A stretch of DNA of 64,000 nt from Collybia mongolica (GCA_013420905.1 JAAXNY010000006.1:372001-436000); one strand, 5' to 3'. Shown: positions 1 through 12,455, numbered from the stretch's first letter. Numbers and translations are program-made. Notes: generated from the letters alone by a model not told the origin.

Positions 1-2001
1 GCCGAGCTCCTTTCATCGTGGTCGGTATGGCGCCACCCAAAGCAGACGCCCTTAACGCCTCCAATGACCTCAACTTTTCATACGCGAAGAGCTCAGCCAC
101 AACAAAGAGTGCAGACAACCTTGCCACCTATTGCACACTTGGAACGTCACTTGTCGACGATGCAACCTCGTAAGTATTATTCGCGTCAATTTTTTTTATC
201 TTTGGTCTTACCCGTATATTACTAGTCACACCACCAGAGGATCTACCTTTGCAGAAATACTCTTCGCAACCGACTCGCTTGCCCTCTATAGTCACGCATC
301 CGTCTGAGCACGCGCCCCAGGAAACGATAGACGTCTTTCAACCGAAGCCATCGACAAGCTCTGAGACGCCACACCTTGACTGGCTTGACTTTACGCGAAC
401 GCGTTCCGCGCACTTTATCGCGGAGAAAACTTGCGAGATGATTTGCTACTTGTGGTTCTCAACATCATCGCCTGAACAATCATATGCTTCGCCTAATAAC
501 TCGCCGCCCCTTCTGAGACGACCCAGCTCCTCGACGTCGACTCTCCAGCTTGTCGCCACTCCGACCTTTGTGCAATTTATGCAAAAGCTGCTGGAAACGA
601 CACAAGTCTCGCAGTCGGTCATTGTCCTCTCGCTGCATTATATTTATCGTCTGAAAGACCGCAATCGCTTTACGCCTGCCCAACCCGGAAGCGAGTTTCG
701 GATAGCAGTTGCTGGTCTCATGATGGCAAACAAGTTTCTTGACGAGTGCGTTATGCTTCTAAATTACACTGTCACACTTCAACTTATGGACTCTACAGCA
801 ATACCTACACAAACAAGACGTGGTCAGAAGTTTCTGGGATCGATCTACCAGAGATAAATAGGATGGAGAGAGAGTTTTTGTTGGGCGTGGACTTTTCTTT
901 ATATGTGGATAAGCCGACGTACGAGTCGTGGTTGAACCTTTTGAAAGGGCTGGTGAATGCGAAGGAGAGAGACAGTCGCCAATTCCGCAAGAGCCGCGGC
1001 ACCGCGCGGTCGTCAAGGCTTGCGAATCCCACCTCATCTACTGGGCCTGTATCACGGACGTATACAACTAGGCACCGACCTTCCGCACACCGCGCGCGTT
1101 CGACGTCACCGACGCAGACGCGAACTCCAGTCTACCCCTATTCCATGCATTCCACACCTTCCCACGCCTTATCGGCACCTTCCGAGCAACCTTCGCCCAC
1201 TCCTCGATCTGGCGCAAAGCGATCAGCAGAGGCAGCATTCTCGCCGACGTCTGCGACTTTTGCAGAAATCCCCTACAAGCGACCGTTGTCGATGGCTTTG
1301 CAAATCCCTGAGTTCCGGCCCAATAATTGTGGACCTCATTCGCATTCGCCTCTGGAGGGCCTGCAATCTTTTGCGACCATGTCGCTGGCATCGCCTCATG
1401 CGTCGCAGACCACACAGCGCTCGCAATCGCAGACTTGGGCGCCAAGTTCCAGGGAGGCTGTTCCTGAGACGCTTGTTACACCCGTTCCTTTGGACGAAAG
1501 ACGGCGGACGGCTGTGCCTCAGGTACTATATTTGCACTTCATGACCTCTGACCAATTTCTAACATAATGATCTAGAATCTATATTTCTACACTCTAGCCT
1601 GTTCACCGATGGACAGAGAGGAGGAAAACCGATCACGGAAGGCGCGACTTCGATATCACCAGCCGCCGCCTCCGTCCGCCGCACCGTATTACCCCCCGCA
1701 GCGCGCAACCATCCCTGTGGTTCAGTCTGCTTCGACGAGTCCTCACGAACACCACATGCATGTCACATCTTATACCCTTCCTCACTTTCACGACACGCAA
1801 TGGTCCAGACCGCCTAATACGTCTACTCCTTTTAATTCTCAACCTACGACAAGGTACACTTCTCAGGAGACTACCACAGAAAGCCCTGTCCCTTCGGCAC
1901 CTTTCGCGAACGCTGGTCCACCAGGTGTTCACTTCTATCCTACCCCTATTCAAAATTCTCCGGTCTATCCGCCTAATTGGTCTAGAGGTCGTCATTACTG
2001 A
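1..2001 (+). CDS. PHO80/PCL-type cyclin (5' partial)
   Basis: Cyclin of the Pho85-cyclin (PCL) family, expected to activate a Pho85-like kinase. Exons read as 1-169, 226-745, 799-1522 and 1576-2001, with introns of 53-56 nt; the frame is then continuous for 613 codons including the stop. The frame is open to base 1. An in-frame ATG at 64-66 could start a 591-aa protein, but the true start may lie upstream. The cyclin box spans the 226-745/799 junction: a helix with FVQFMQKLLE, then SLHYIYRLKDR, then GLMMANKFLDD, which is rebuilt only by removing intron 746-798, then NTYTNKTWSEVSGI and EINRMEREFLLGVDFSLYV. These are typical PHO80-like cyclin motifs. The C-terminal half is low-complexity, rich in Ser, Pro, Thr and Arg, as in many long fungal PCL cyclins. 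Family is clear; the individual PCL subtype is not. Confidence 0.85.
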
Positions 2002-2573
2002 CGACCCCATATTTTACGCACCCATTTGATATTTCATCGTTATCTAACTTTCTGATCCTCGCATACCTCCACAAATTCGCATTCCAATACAATTCAATCT
2101 CACAGGACAAATTACCAATGTAGTTGTTTCCGTTACACATTTGATGCATTTATCATTCCTGATTTACACATACATTATCATCAGAACCCACACTCACATC
2201 ACACTTCGATATCGATATTTCACGTTGCATTTAGTGACCACAACACCCGCACTGCCCATCATTCTGGTTAATTTCTCAGCATTTTTACCCTGCCCATGGG
2301 CAAATTCTCGCCGTAAAATCATTTTCGGTAATTGGAATCACACGGAAGACATTCTGCGCCTCGGCACCTGTGTGGGCAGACTTGAGCCGGGGATCGTATG
2401 CGATATAATCGTGCTTGGTTTCTCCGCTAATTGTTTTTCACGCTCAGCCAGGCTCAAGTTCGACCCCAGATGAGGACCACTTCAAATGCAGAACATGTTC
2501 CTGGGCTCTGCCAGGTTGTCGCAGTTCGTGTGGCAGGCCTAAAGGAGGAACGGATAACGGATCCATCACCTCC
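2002..2573. other. intergenic, no supported gene
   Basis: 3' flank of the cyclin gene. AT-rich sequence with short open frames in several phases but no recognisable motif. Confidence 0.5.
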
Positions 2574-2745
2574 TCATGGTTCCCGTCTCTTGTTCCAATG
2601 TACCGTAACCATAGTTCGATCAAATGACACCCGCTGGGGGTTGTTCTGCTTGAAGACGATGGTGTAGCCACAAAAAGTATCAGGGTTAACAATATCACAT
2701 CGATTCCACCACGCATCAACGCCGTTCTGGGGGTTACAAAGGCAC
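2574..2745 (-). CDS. possible terminal exon of a small unknown gene
   Basis: On the minus strand a frame of 57 codons ends with TGA at 2574-2576. It has protein-like composition: CNPQNG, AWWNRCD, NPDTFCGYTIVFKQ and MVTVHW. It follows a CAG acceptor at 2746-2748. An upstream piece ending QYIPYNLR joins in frame through a 40-nt intron, but I found no ATG for it. It could be a small Cys-containing orphan gene or a relic. No family recognised. Confidence 0.25.
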
Positions 2746-3008
2746 CTGCCGGATCAGTTCCATCGCCACGGATAAAACAAGACCTCAGGTTGTAGGGAAT
2801 GTATTGCCTCGCCACAGCGATGTCATGCGAAATGGGCGTTCAGCCTAACTTGTCTCTTCAATTTGTCTTTGTTCGAAATGTGTCCGTGTGATGATGAGTC
2901 AAGCCTGATGTGATTACTGAAGAGTTATGCCGAAAGCGACCCAAATACTGTACGATACTTAGGGAGAGGAGCACATGTCAAGGGCATGAGCAAATATGGT
3001 AATACATT

Positions 3009-3632
3009 CTAGAGGTTGGAAGCTTGGTCGTCACTTGGATTCAAGGCACTCGGCAATGCCGAGGGATCGGGCCTTGCGTTACCGGTAGCCTGTCGAACTT
3101 CCTCGGCGTGTAGCTGGGCAAGGGCTGTGGAGGTAAACGCCTGATCATGGGTAATATATAAGTATAGCCATGCATTCCAGCCCCCAAGAGATAGGACCTC
3201 AGTTTTTTTACGCACCTGGGTGAACATATATCCGGCGAGGGCGCCACTCACTAGGAAGATTATGAGATGAATAGGCCAATGGAGACACTAAGGATATTTG
3301 AAAAGTAAAAGGAGGCCCTGATGCTTACGGACGCCGCAAAATAATGTCGTTCTTCTGCTGAAACCCATAAGTCTTTGCCCTATAACAGCTGATGATAACA
3401 AAGACAATTTGGATTCCGCCCTATACCAATTACGAAATTGTGCTCGCCTGATGCCAACGCCGATGAGAGTCCGGCGAAGATGCCCTCTTTTCTGGCTTCC
3501 TGTGTGGTGTTGTGAGTGATGTTGATTTAAAGACAGGAGTCAAAAGCCTCGGAGTACACATACTGATATTACTTGAGCGCGTGCGTCAACTGGGAGTTTG
3601 TACGTGGAATCGGAAGCGGTAAGGCGGTTCAT
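3009..3632 (-). CDS. small conserved-type membrane protein, 116 aa
   Basis: Five exons join cleanly: 3573-3632, 3427-3499, 3329-3379, 3216-3250 and 3009-3140, with introns of 47-78 nt, giving 117 codons from ATG at 3630-3632 to TAG. The protein begins MNRLTASDSTYKL, has two hydrophobic glycine/alanine-rich stretches (GIFAGLSSALASG and LFCGVLSGALAGYMFTQAF) separated by GQRLMGFSRR, and ends in a polar tail. This suggests a two-helix membrane protein, perhaps mitochondrial, but I do not recognise a named family. It is divergent from SPO22, with 217 bp between start codons, so the two may share a promoter region. Confidence 0.7.
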
Positions 3633-3849
3633 GATCAACAATTCAGATCGAATTCAAACTGAGAAAGGCAGAGCAGCTCTGTGCTCGAAATAATCTCCAC
3701 TTTCTCCGTTGAATCCGCCACATCAAGCCACAGGTACCTCAACATCACGTGGTGCTCGCGTAAAGTCACGGATGTGACATTTGCGTCACTACAGACCCCG
3801 ACGCGCGCTCATTCATCAGATTCTAGAGTACCCTGGACTACGAGGAGCA

Positions 3850-6800
3850 ATGGCGCTGGCGGTGAAGAAAAAGGCTTCATTAACCCTTCAGCAGATATAC
3901 GATTCGATCAAGGGTAAGAAGGACCACCATCTCCCTTCATATCACACACAATAAGTAACCAATTCCATTCAGAACTGCTCATAACGACAAAATCGCAACT
4001 TGACGATCCAAAACTCCCGACAAGGACATCTTTGGTTCAAAGTCTCCATAAGGTTGCTTCTCTTGCAGAATCTTTTACAGAACAACGCCAGAAGTCAAAT
4101 AAGGGTTTGGAGAAATTCGCTGACACACTTGACCGAGAAGGTCTGTTGGTTCCCCCTGTGGCTTGTTATCAGATTATATACCTAAATAACAACCGGAAGG
4201 CGTCAATCTGTGGAATATATCTGGCGGTATTCGCAAAACTCCGGAGGATGAAGGTCGATCAGTCGTTGCTGCTTGTATGTTCCTTCTTCCTTATAATTAT
4301 TCCCTGGTCTTACCACGATTGCCGAATGCGCGAAAATAGTACGGCTTGCGGCGTTTCGCCTTGTTGAAGCTGGGATGGAATTAAAGCCAGGGATAGAAAG
4401 TTCTCATTCATGTCTCGCGGTGTTCGCGTTGATTCTGACCCGAAAACCGTTAAGCATTACTGCATGTTCTGCAATTGGCGAGCAAAACGGGGGCTACCTT
4501 ATCAGGTATAACTATAGTCTCCCTTCGAATCATGTTATGTTGCTGAGCTGGCTACCGCTATCCATCAGAAATGGGAAGTCATGATGTGGCGGCGAGTGTG
4601 CTGACAAGTGCAGCCAAGGTAAGTGGGGCACACACGATTATACACCCGCGCGCTGATCGCTCTATATGAATAGTTTGAGGAGTTGTTGAGGAATATGGAG
4701 GATCTGGACGGGAGCCATCGGCCTGCCATAGCATGCGGTACTGTAGTGTACTTCTCCAGCCGAATGGAAGCGGTGCGAACCTATCGTCGTTGCTCGCGTA
4801 TTGATCCTAATACAGTATTCATCAAACCCACAGGCCTGGAAGGAGCGAAACTACACTGTGGCAGGCTTCATGTCACAAAAGATAACAGGTCCGTCAGAAT
4901 CTCCTCCTTTGTGCAATAGAAGGAGCTAAGTCACGTGTCATCAAGATGATGAGCAACGCCTCGCTCTGGTGCCCCCTCATATTGTAAGCCATGTGTTGGG
5001 ATGATTCGCAGGGATGACGTTAAAGTTTCGATCCAGCGGCAGCTTTTGGCATCTAAGTTCCACCACATTGGGAGAGCAATACTGAAAGAGCCAGACGGCC
5101 TAGGACCGGGCGATGCAGTGATATGGTTACAGAAGGCTTTCACTCTAGCGGACCAGCTGGAAGACACGGTAACACCTGGTGCTGCGGAGCTCAAAGTAAG
5201 TCCACCAAAAATTTTCGACCCCGACATAAGTCCCGTGTGACCGTGGAGTTATCAGATATCAATACTGCGAACACTAGGTATGCTACTAACAGATTTGGGG
5301 TGACATCACTAATTATGTTTACAGCCCGAGCGTATTTCGTATCTGGATCATATGACCGAGCAGAAGCCACGCTTGAAGAGCTCCTCCCATCCATAGATTC
5401 ATCCTCCGATCACGTAAGATGTTATTCCCCTGTTACTCGCCAAAGTTGATCTGTTCATTTAGGCAAATACCGAGTTTCAAGAACTTCGATGGTTGAGATT
5501 AGGAACACTTAAACGACGAAAGGCAGGAGACACAGCTCTCCTTGATGGTATGTCGATTTGGTTCTCTTTCTGAGCTGTTTTCTAAAACAAGTGATATGTC
5601 TAGCCTTCAAGTCAATAGTTGATCACATGGATTTGACAGAGACGAATATCACAGAGTTATTACTAACCTATCTGATCGAAGAGATGCCTTTGCTAACGCC
5701 TCATTTCAGCATACTGCAGGACCTAAGGGCCCACAATCACCAACAGTAGGTTCATCGGTAACCCCCGGTATGAATACGCCACGCTAAAAGAGGGTATCAC
5801 AGCGCTCTTGTCACTGCTGTCAATCAGCATTGTCTCCAGAAAGCCCTACAGCGCCACGGAACACAAACGGATTGTGTTGACCGACTCCTTTTATCATTAA
5901 TCTTCCATTGCGCAAAGGACGAAGATCACGAAAGGGCCCTAAAAACTATCGACTCCGCATTCACATGTATGTGGCCCTGGTTTCTGCCTTTCCATCCTTT
6001 ACCGCATTAAGTAAATCGTAGCTGTATGCGAAGCTGAGGTTGAACTTGATATAATTCCCACCACTGCATGCCTTACGGTGCGTTCTTTTCTCCAGTTTTC
6101 TAATTCCGGAATCCACCGCTCAAACACGCAAAGCTCTTATGGCAGTATGGAGATCGCCACTACCACGCTAAGAAGTGGGCTGAAGCTGCAGACTGGTTCC
6201 TTGCTGGGAGCCACAAACTATTTAGGATCAGGAGCCCTTCGGCGAGTGCTAAGTGCTTCCGCAAAGCGGCCCTGTGTTACATTGAACAAGGGGAGTATGC
6301 ACAAGCCTCCACGGTGATCCGCCGTTGCCCAGCCAATGAAGCGAAAACACATTATGTCATGTTTCTCACTGCGGTTCATCAAGGTCTGTTGTTAACGCTG
6401 GCACACATGGATGTCGCGTGCTAATAATACATATCTCCCATGTCCAGGTTTAGAAGATGAAGGTCCGGTAAACCTTGAACATCTCTCGGCGCCACTAACG
6501 TGATTCGCAAAGCTGTTACAGCGGTACAGGACATATTGAAGGCTCCGGATTTCGACCGTAAAATGCTCCTTCTCGCCACGCAGATCTCACACCAATCTGA
6601 GATGAAGGCTGTGCTTCTCTCGGTGCTCGAAGGACTTTTGAAGACCCTGAAAATAGGAAACAGCGGTGAGACAGTTGTCGAAGCGATGACTTTGATACGG
6701 TGCATCATCCGCCTCGCTTTAGGGTTGCTAGTTGACCCAACAGTGAACAAGTTGGTCAGGTACACACTTTGCTGCCGGAATCTTCTCATCGTGCCCCTCT

Positions 6801-8504
6801 GTTCTCCATAGGATCATCTTGATTGATACCGTGTTAAAGCATTTCCAAACTGGTAAGTTTAAGGCGTCCAGGAATCTAGAATCCCTTCTCACGTAAATGG
6901 CACATAGCAAGAATTCTAGTGGAAGCTGCCTACGCTCAAAAAGCTACCCCTCTGATAAGCAAAGACATCTCATGGTTATGGAGAACTGCCTATAATTGTG
7001 CTGTCCAAGGCTGCTGGGAGTGGGAACAATGCGAAGAGCGAATCTCCGACTTGTTTGACGTCTGCAGAGATGTAAGTACTAGGTTTTCCCCCGGTAGCAA
7101 AGGTTTGTAACCATATCATTTCCAGATGCTAGAAGTGTTTTGTCAGGCGTCTCCTGTCGACGGTGATCCTGAGCTATATGTACATCTTATCAACGCATCC
7201 TTCTCTGCAGTATCTGGGCGCGGTAATTATTCATCATTCACATCCGGTATCCTGTTTTCTCACCCACACTTTTTATCTAGTCTTCGCTGCTCGAGAGAAC
7301 AAAGTAGCGAATGGAAACGACATCGTGCGGACCTATCATTTCCGCCGCCTCCGTCTAATCTTAGTTGACCGTTCCTCAGGATACTCAGTTCGCGAATGTA
7401 GCCGCGGAGATTAAGACATCCAAAAACCGAATTATGGAAATTATGAACAAAAGTCAAATAAAGAACGATGGCGACGTTCTTCGTGTTCAGTACTTTATCC
7501 ATACCCTACAAGTTTTCCATGCGGAGTTTCTGGTGCGACTTAAGGAATGGGATCAACTATCCCAAATTGTTCAGGTAAGTTTGCGCCCATCTGTTCTTGC
7601 CGGCCCATCAAAATGACTTCGGACCCAGGAAATCGTAAACTCAGGGCCTCTAGCACTGGACACGTATGAAGCTATTGCTGACATATTGGTCTGTCTCTTG
7701 GTCTCGTGTTTCGGCGAGCTTGCGTCTCTTAATAAACAATCCCTATATAGTGGACTGACAAAGACTGTCCGATCAATGGTGAGCCGAATTTTTTTGAGAT
7801 TTGATGCTCGAAACAGCTTTCAAAGAACCATGATCAATTATGACAACTAATGCACATCGATCTGCCATAGTTCTGTATGGGTGTCTTGAGGTATCTTCTC
7901 GCATTGAAACTCTGTGCCATTAATTCCTGAACTACTCTAGGCCCTCTTACGTTCAAGTTTAGATCATAATCATCTTTCCGTGGAAAAATTCTCCAGATGG
8001 CTAAGAGCAATCTGTACTATCATTCTCGCACGCAATAGTGACGCGGACAGGGTGAAGGCAATCGGCTACGTTGAGCAAGCACTTGCTGTAATAGAGGATA
8101 GCAGTGAGAGCAACGAGGTTTGGACTTCCACTTGTCGACCTTGCTACCGATGGCTGAAGGTCGGAAAAAATATAACCTCATCTAGCCCTACCCCATGGAC
8201 GAACGACAGTGGCTGTTAGCCACATCATATAACACTGGGGCAGAGTGCTTGCAGTGCGGAGTTCCTATAATTGCTACACACGGCGTGCCCTGCTAATATA
8301 TTCTTCATACAGCGCGTCGATGCTTGATGAAGCCAAGCGATGGTTTGAGGCTTCAACTATGATATGCAAATTTGTTCCAGAAGGCAAGGAGCGTGCTGAG
8401 AAGGTGTGTCATATTTTCTCCCTCATCAGTGCCTATTCAGTACGCCTCAAAAACAGATTTCGGAGACTTACATGCAACTCCTTTCTCGTTATGGTTCCAA
8501 CTGA
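3850..8504 (+). CDS. SPO22: SPO22/ZIP4-type meiosis protein
   Basis: Meiosis-specific TPR-like protein; in yeast Spo22/Zip4 is a ZMM factor that promotes crossovers and synaptonemal complex assembly. The gene is unusually fragmented, with about 30 short introns. Early exons are 3850-3913, 3973-4140 and 4200 onward; each junction restores the family pattern. Seen in order: start MALAVKKKASLTLQQIYDSI; EKFADTLDREG joined to VNLWNISGG; LLHVLQLASKTGATLS; EELLRNMEDLDGSHRPAIA; DDEQRLALVPPHI joined to RQLLASKFHHIGRAIL, which needs a 53-nt intron ending at the CAG before codon CGG; then the core repeats with WAEAADWFLAGSHKLFR, KCFRKAALCYIEQGEYAQA and KTHYVMFLTAVHQ. The last exon ends SETYMQLLSRYGSN and TGA at 8502-8504. 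Predicted length is roughly 950-1000 aa, close to yeast Zip4. Several central exon borders (6750-8000) are approximate. Confidence 0.8.
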
Positions 8505-8922
8505 TCCAATGGAGCTATTCGCCTTTTGAATCTACTCCGATCAGACCGACTTCACAACGCCCTCTCCGGTTAATCTACTACCAAGCTTCTGTTCAGCTAC
8601 AGCTGTCTGTTTCTATTGATCCCCCTTTGGACGATTTATTTCGCTCGCTGGACCACTGGTGCTTTGGGTGTTCTTCACATCCCTGGACGACACGTACTCT
8701 TCTGCCCTGGACATTTGTGGCTAAGCAATCACTGGATGCGATGTATCGGGTTCTCGGTTCTTGTCAATCAGTACGTGCAGAAAATCGCCGCAGTTTTCCT
8801 TCGTGCGTATGTACCATCTATTCGTGCATCCCAGTTATGTCTGTATTATCCCAATTGATTTTATCGCTCAAGTACTTTTTGATACACGTAAAGGAAAAGC
8901 ATCGGTGATATATAACAAGATG
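8505..8922. other. convergent intergenic spacer
   Basis: 3' ends of SPO22 and UTP18 face each other here. No coding or structural signal that I can support. Confidence 0.5.
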
Positions 8923-11136
8923 TCATGATCCGACTCCATAATCTCTCAGGTGATACAACAATACTCGCCCTCTTGTGTTGCCGATTGCCAGATATTCACT
9001 ACGGGCTGAGAAATCAACGGCAGTAACATGGCCCAAGGGTGTACTTGACGTGGGCCAATTTGCGAAAGACGTCATCGAAGGTAGGTGAATCTGTGATAAC
9101 AGCGATGAGTTTAAGCGGAACGGAATGGAGCCAGGGAATCGTGAAAGAACGGAAAGCAGGGCCGGAGCAAAAAAAGAAAGCACATCAGGACACAAATAAA
9201 AAATAGCTCACCAGCCTCATTGCGTCCTTCTTTTCCTGGCTTGCCATAGCCATTATCTGGGCATCATGGTTAAACTTAAGGGTCGAGATACATGTAGTGA
9301 GATTGGCAATAGTTTTCGTGGGTTTGGGGTTGTTGCCAAAGGCGTTGGTAGAAAAGGTTGTTGACATATTCGGATCAGCGAATGAGTCGGAACCATATAC
9401 ATTTACGAAACCTGTGTTGGAACTAGCTTTGAAGTTAGCATGTTTGTCAAAAATATATTATGGAGGATCTTACCCGATAGCGAGCCATCCGCCGCTATTT
9501 CCAGCCGCACTCCCTGCCATAATTTTCCCTGCGCCTCGGAATCCACCTTCATCCTTCCATCGTCGTATACACCTTCTTTCTCCGACATCCCACAAATAAA
9601 CCTCTGCATCCCCAGTGAGAACTGCAAGATGGCGGCGCTCCGGATTATTATCCCCCCTGCCACCCAACACATTGGATGAGCACGATTCAGGTGCCCACCA
9701 AACGGCACGGACGCCACCCCCTCCTCCGCCACATTTCAAACTGCCCACAACCTGCCCGGCTCCACTCTTCCAATCTACTAGGTGAACGTAACCGCCCCGC
9801 CCTGCGACCGCAAGTATGTCACCCGTGTGAGGACTGAATGCCGAGATTTCCATGCCTTCCCCATTCCCACCTCCACCCGTTTCATCGCCGCTAGCGCCTC
9901 TGCGGCCCCGTTTACGCACACGGCCGGGAGTGGTGTCATTAATAGAGCTGAATGTTGTGCCCCAAAGGCCGCGGGCATGCTTGGATGTCACACCAGTTTG
10001 GAGGTCATGTGTATAGAAGTATGGACGTGGGCCGGTGAGGAGCAGAGAAGAACCAAGGGGATGGAAAGTTACACTGCTTTGAGAAGTGAGAGGAAGTGAA
10101 GGGATGTGTAGTGTTTGGAGAAGGGGAGAGGTGTGGCCATCGATCTGTAAAATTGTTAGGAGATTTATCGAACTTCAAAATGAATAATTACATTGTATAA
10201 ACGGATCCTTCGGTCTGCGGTGCCGACGCATAGAACTGGTACACGTTCGCTGGGGTGGAATGCGACAACCTTGACTTCACCACTCCCTGACCCTTGGGAG
10301 GCCTGGTTGGCATCACGTAGTCTTTCGATCGCCAACGTTCCTGTAGGCAGGACGCCAGCACGCGTTTTGCGGTTGGAAGGTGCCAGGATACCCGCTGTAG
10401 ATGACAGCAGGTCCCTAACATCATTTTCACCACCCTCTTCATCATCTTCCACATCTACTTGTTGTGTTTTTCTTGCTTTTGCGGCCCAAGAAGGTTCAGG
10501 ATTTATCCGCTCATACTGTCGTCGTAGTCGGGTCTCGTACTCCCGGCCTGAGAGTGATACTTCTACGGGTGCGTCCCGTAGTTTCCGCAAGCGTGGCGCT
10601 GCAAGAGATACCAGTGGTGGATCGGATGCGTCAACCCAAGCAGGAGCCTTTCTTGACTTGAGTTGCGAGTGTACAAATGCTGGTTGGGGTTGAGATGAAG
10701 AAGACCTTGCGTCGGATTCTGAACCATCCGATTCAACTTCAGACTCTTGCTCGTCTTCATCTTCGCTATTCGAACCGAGGTCTTCGTTAACAGAGGCATC
10801 TTGACCTGGTGTACCCACACCATCATCTACGAAGAATAGCTTTTGAAATGATATAAGCCAGAAATTTAATGATGACTTCAAGGCCGGACTCACATCCGTA
10901 TCCATAAGGTTACTCATCTCCTGACCCCCTCCCCGTACTTCACCATCGTCTTTATCTAGAGACAAGACTAGGTCGTCCTTTTCTCTTGGAATGAATCTCG
11001 TCCCAAATAACATGCTCTCTAGCCTTCTCTCCTCATCGTCCTTGCTTGCATCATCGGTAAGAGGGTTGCTGCCCAAGGGCTGACAGATATCAATACTCTT
11101 CAAAGTTTTTCGTCGCTTACTTGCGTGTTTTACCAT
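8923..11136 (-). CDS. UTP18: U3 snoRNA-associated protein 18 (UTP18)
   Basis: WD40 component of the small-subunit processome (UtpB), needed for early 18S rRNA maturation in the nucleolus. Exons 10894-11136, 10192-10839, 9474-10144, 9212-9422 and 8923-9090 sum to 647 codons (646 aa), with every phase consistent. The N-terminus is basic (MVKHASKRRKTLK) and followed by acidic and low-complexity stretches. Family landmarks are AWVDASDPPLVSL, then YETRLRRQYERINPEPSWA, then the propeller: VVAFHPSERVPVLCVGTADR, RIRLYNIDGH, EISAFSPHTGDILAVAGRGG, HLAVLTGDAEVYLWDVGERR, and the final blade SARSEYLAIGNTRGRVLLYH. A local Gly-rich insertion (GGGGGG) lies in the propeller. Ordinary housekeeping gene. Confidence 0.93.
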
Positions 11137-11849
11137 CGGAGATCTAAGCTCAGAGCAGAGCGTTCAAGTTATCCGCAAACACTTGCCGCGAAATTTTGTG
11201 AATCACGTGTGAGGATGGGATGACCACGTGAGGATTCAATTACGACGCGGCTACATGCCTGTGGTCTGGACAAATAAGAGGCTACTCGCTGCGCAAAGTT
11301 AACATGCCCCCTTCCTGGAGCCTCAACTAACCTCAAGTAGTTGAAATAAATGACCATACTCAATGAATAGTCTGTACCTCAAACCTGCCCTTCCTCCCCT
11401 GAAACCCTCCAGTTACTTGCCTCCCTGTTCCACAATGCTCTGATGTCAGACACTCCCCTCTATATGAGGCCACCAAATCCCACCCTGGACAATAAACTGG
11501 CAATCTTCCCAAGAGGTGTGCTCTGTGCAGGAATGGTAGCCAACCAGGGGCCAGATTCCCTTCCTCCTTTTGTATTTGGGTGTAGTGATTGATTGGTGAG
11601 CATATAAATTGGTGGTGATGCTCCCTAATGATCTGTGTAAAGTAGAGACAAGAGCCATGGCATCCTGATGTGGCCTGGTGGTTGAGTAATGGATTGTAAA
11701 TGGGTTCTTCAGGTCCCCAGTATATGCAGTTGTCACAGGTCAGCTCTGATAAGTCAGAAATTTGGAATTGGAATGAATGGATGGTGATACAGGTCAGTGG
11801 AGTGTTCTAATGAAAATAAAACTTGATTAATGAAGAGGAGTTGGGTAGT
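11137..11849. other. start of CpG-poor repeat island
   Basis: Upstream of UTP18 the sequence changes near 11280-11400 to one with almost no CG dinucleotides by eye, and this persists to about 18690 outside the two transposons. Minus-strand open stretches at 11446-11736 carry no recognisable motif and look like decayed repeat. Confidence 0.55.
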
Positions 11850-11889
11850 CTAGAGTTGACCTAGTGCAGGAGGGATGAGTTCCCATGGT

Positions 11890-12060
11890 TGGATGGTGGT
11901 GGTAAAGGAAGCATTGTTCTTTTCTCCATTCCATTGCAGAAGCAAACACAACCCAGTTGGATAAATAGAGACATCCTGGCCATCCCAGTGTACAATTGAG
12001 GATCTGTCATTGTGCACATTATAAACCAACCCCATCATTTGTAGACATTTTGATAAGGGA
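11890..12060 (-). pseudogene. degenerate WDR59 C-terminal zinc-finger fragment
   Basis: Minus-strand translation contains HWDGQDVSIYPTGLCLLL followed by QWNGE. This lines up with the RING end of the intact WDR59 in this window (CWNSLDVPICPTGCGCFCNG, about 22780-22860). Nucleotides match too: the plus strand at 11918-11990 and 22793-22865 share CATTRCAGAAGCAA-like and GACATCC blocks at matching spacing. Metal-binding cysteines are lost and CpGs are gone, so this is a relic. It lies in the same orientation, about 11 kb from the intact gene. It could be an old partial duplication or a captured gene fragment inside a mobile element; the eye alignment covers only about 80-170 bp. Confidence 0.55.
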
Positions 12061-12125
12061 TCCTTGCAAAAGCATTATATTTTCAGCTCAAAGGCAACCT
12101 ACTGTAAGAAGATGAATTTTATGGG

Positions 12126-12130
12126 CAGAC
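12126..12130. repeat. target-site duplication (left) of solo LTR
   Basis: CAGAC, repeated exactly at 12456-12460 on the other side of the 325-bp LTR. Confidence 0.75.
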
Positions 12131-12455
12131 TGTAAGGGGAGCACTATTATGCTCTGCATGGATCCCTATTGTCTTATTGCATGCTAGTCATGCATTGGCC
12201 ATGCCAAGGCATGGCCTTACTCATGTGGCTTCCCCCCTGTCCCCTTTGGGCTAGTGCCTGGCATTCTTGTATGTTTGTATGACCCTGGTGGGTCAGTATT
12301 GGCTTCTATGGATACTCCAAAGTTATCTGAAATGATGTACCAATAAATTATGACTAAGGCTGTTCTGCCCTCAGTGCCCTCTTCTCTACACAGTTGGTTT
12401 TGCCATGCACATTGCTCATCCCATTGTAGTGCTTAGTGCAAGATGACCCCTTACA
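12131..12455. mobile_element. solo LTR (Ty3/Gypsy-like), 325 bp
   Basis: The segment starts TGTAAGGGG and ends CCCCTTACA, a perfect 9-bp inverted terminus with the canonical TG...CA ends. It is flanked by a perfect 5-bp direct repeat CAGAC (12126-12130 and 12456-12460), as expected of integrase-made target duplication. Inside is a strong hairpin (12197-12216, 9-bp stem and 2-nt loop). No internal retroelement genes lie on either side, so this is a solo LTR left by recombination. Assignment to Ty3/Gypsy is inference from end sequence and 5-bp duplication. Confidence 0.8.
12197..12216. repeat. hairpin inside solo LTR
   Basis: GGCCATGCC and GGCATGGCC, separated by AA, form a perfect 9-bp stem. 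A smaller TGCATG/CATGCA palindrome lies just upstream. Function unknown; possibly part of LTR RNA structure. Confidence 0.7.

Noticed and set aside
957..1544. 195-codon Arg-rich frame overlapping the cyclin gene
   Set aside because: Alternative-frame shadow of the cyclin's low-complexity C-terminal region.
4980..5030. Frameshift in SPO22 between PPHI and QLLASK
   Set aside because: A 53-nt intron ending at the CAG before codon CGG restores frame and the expected family sequence.
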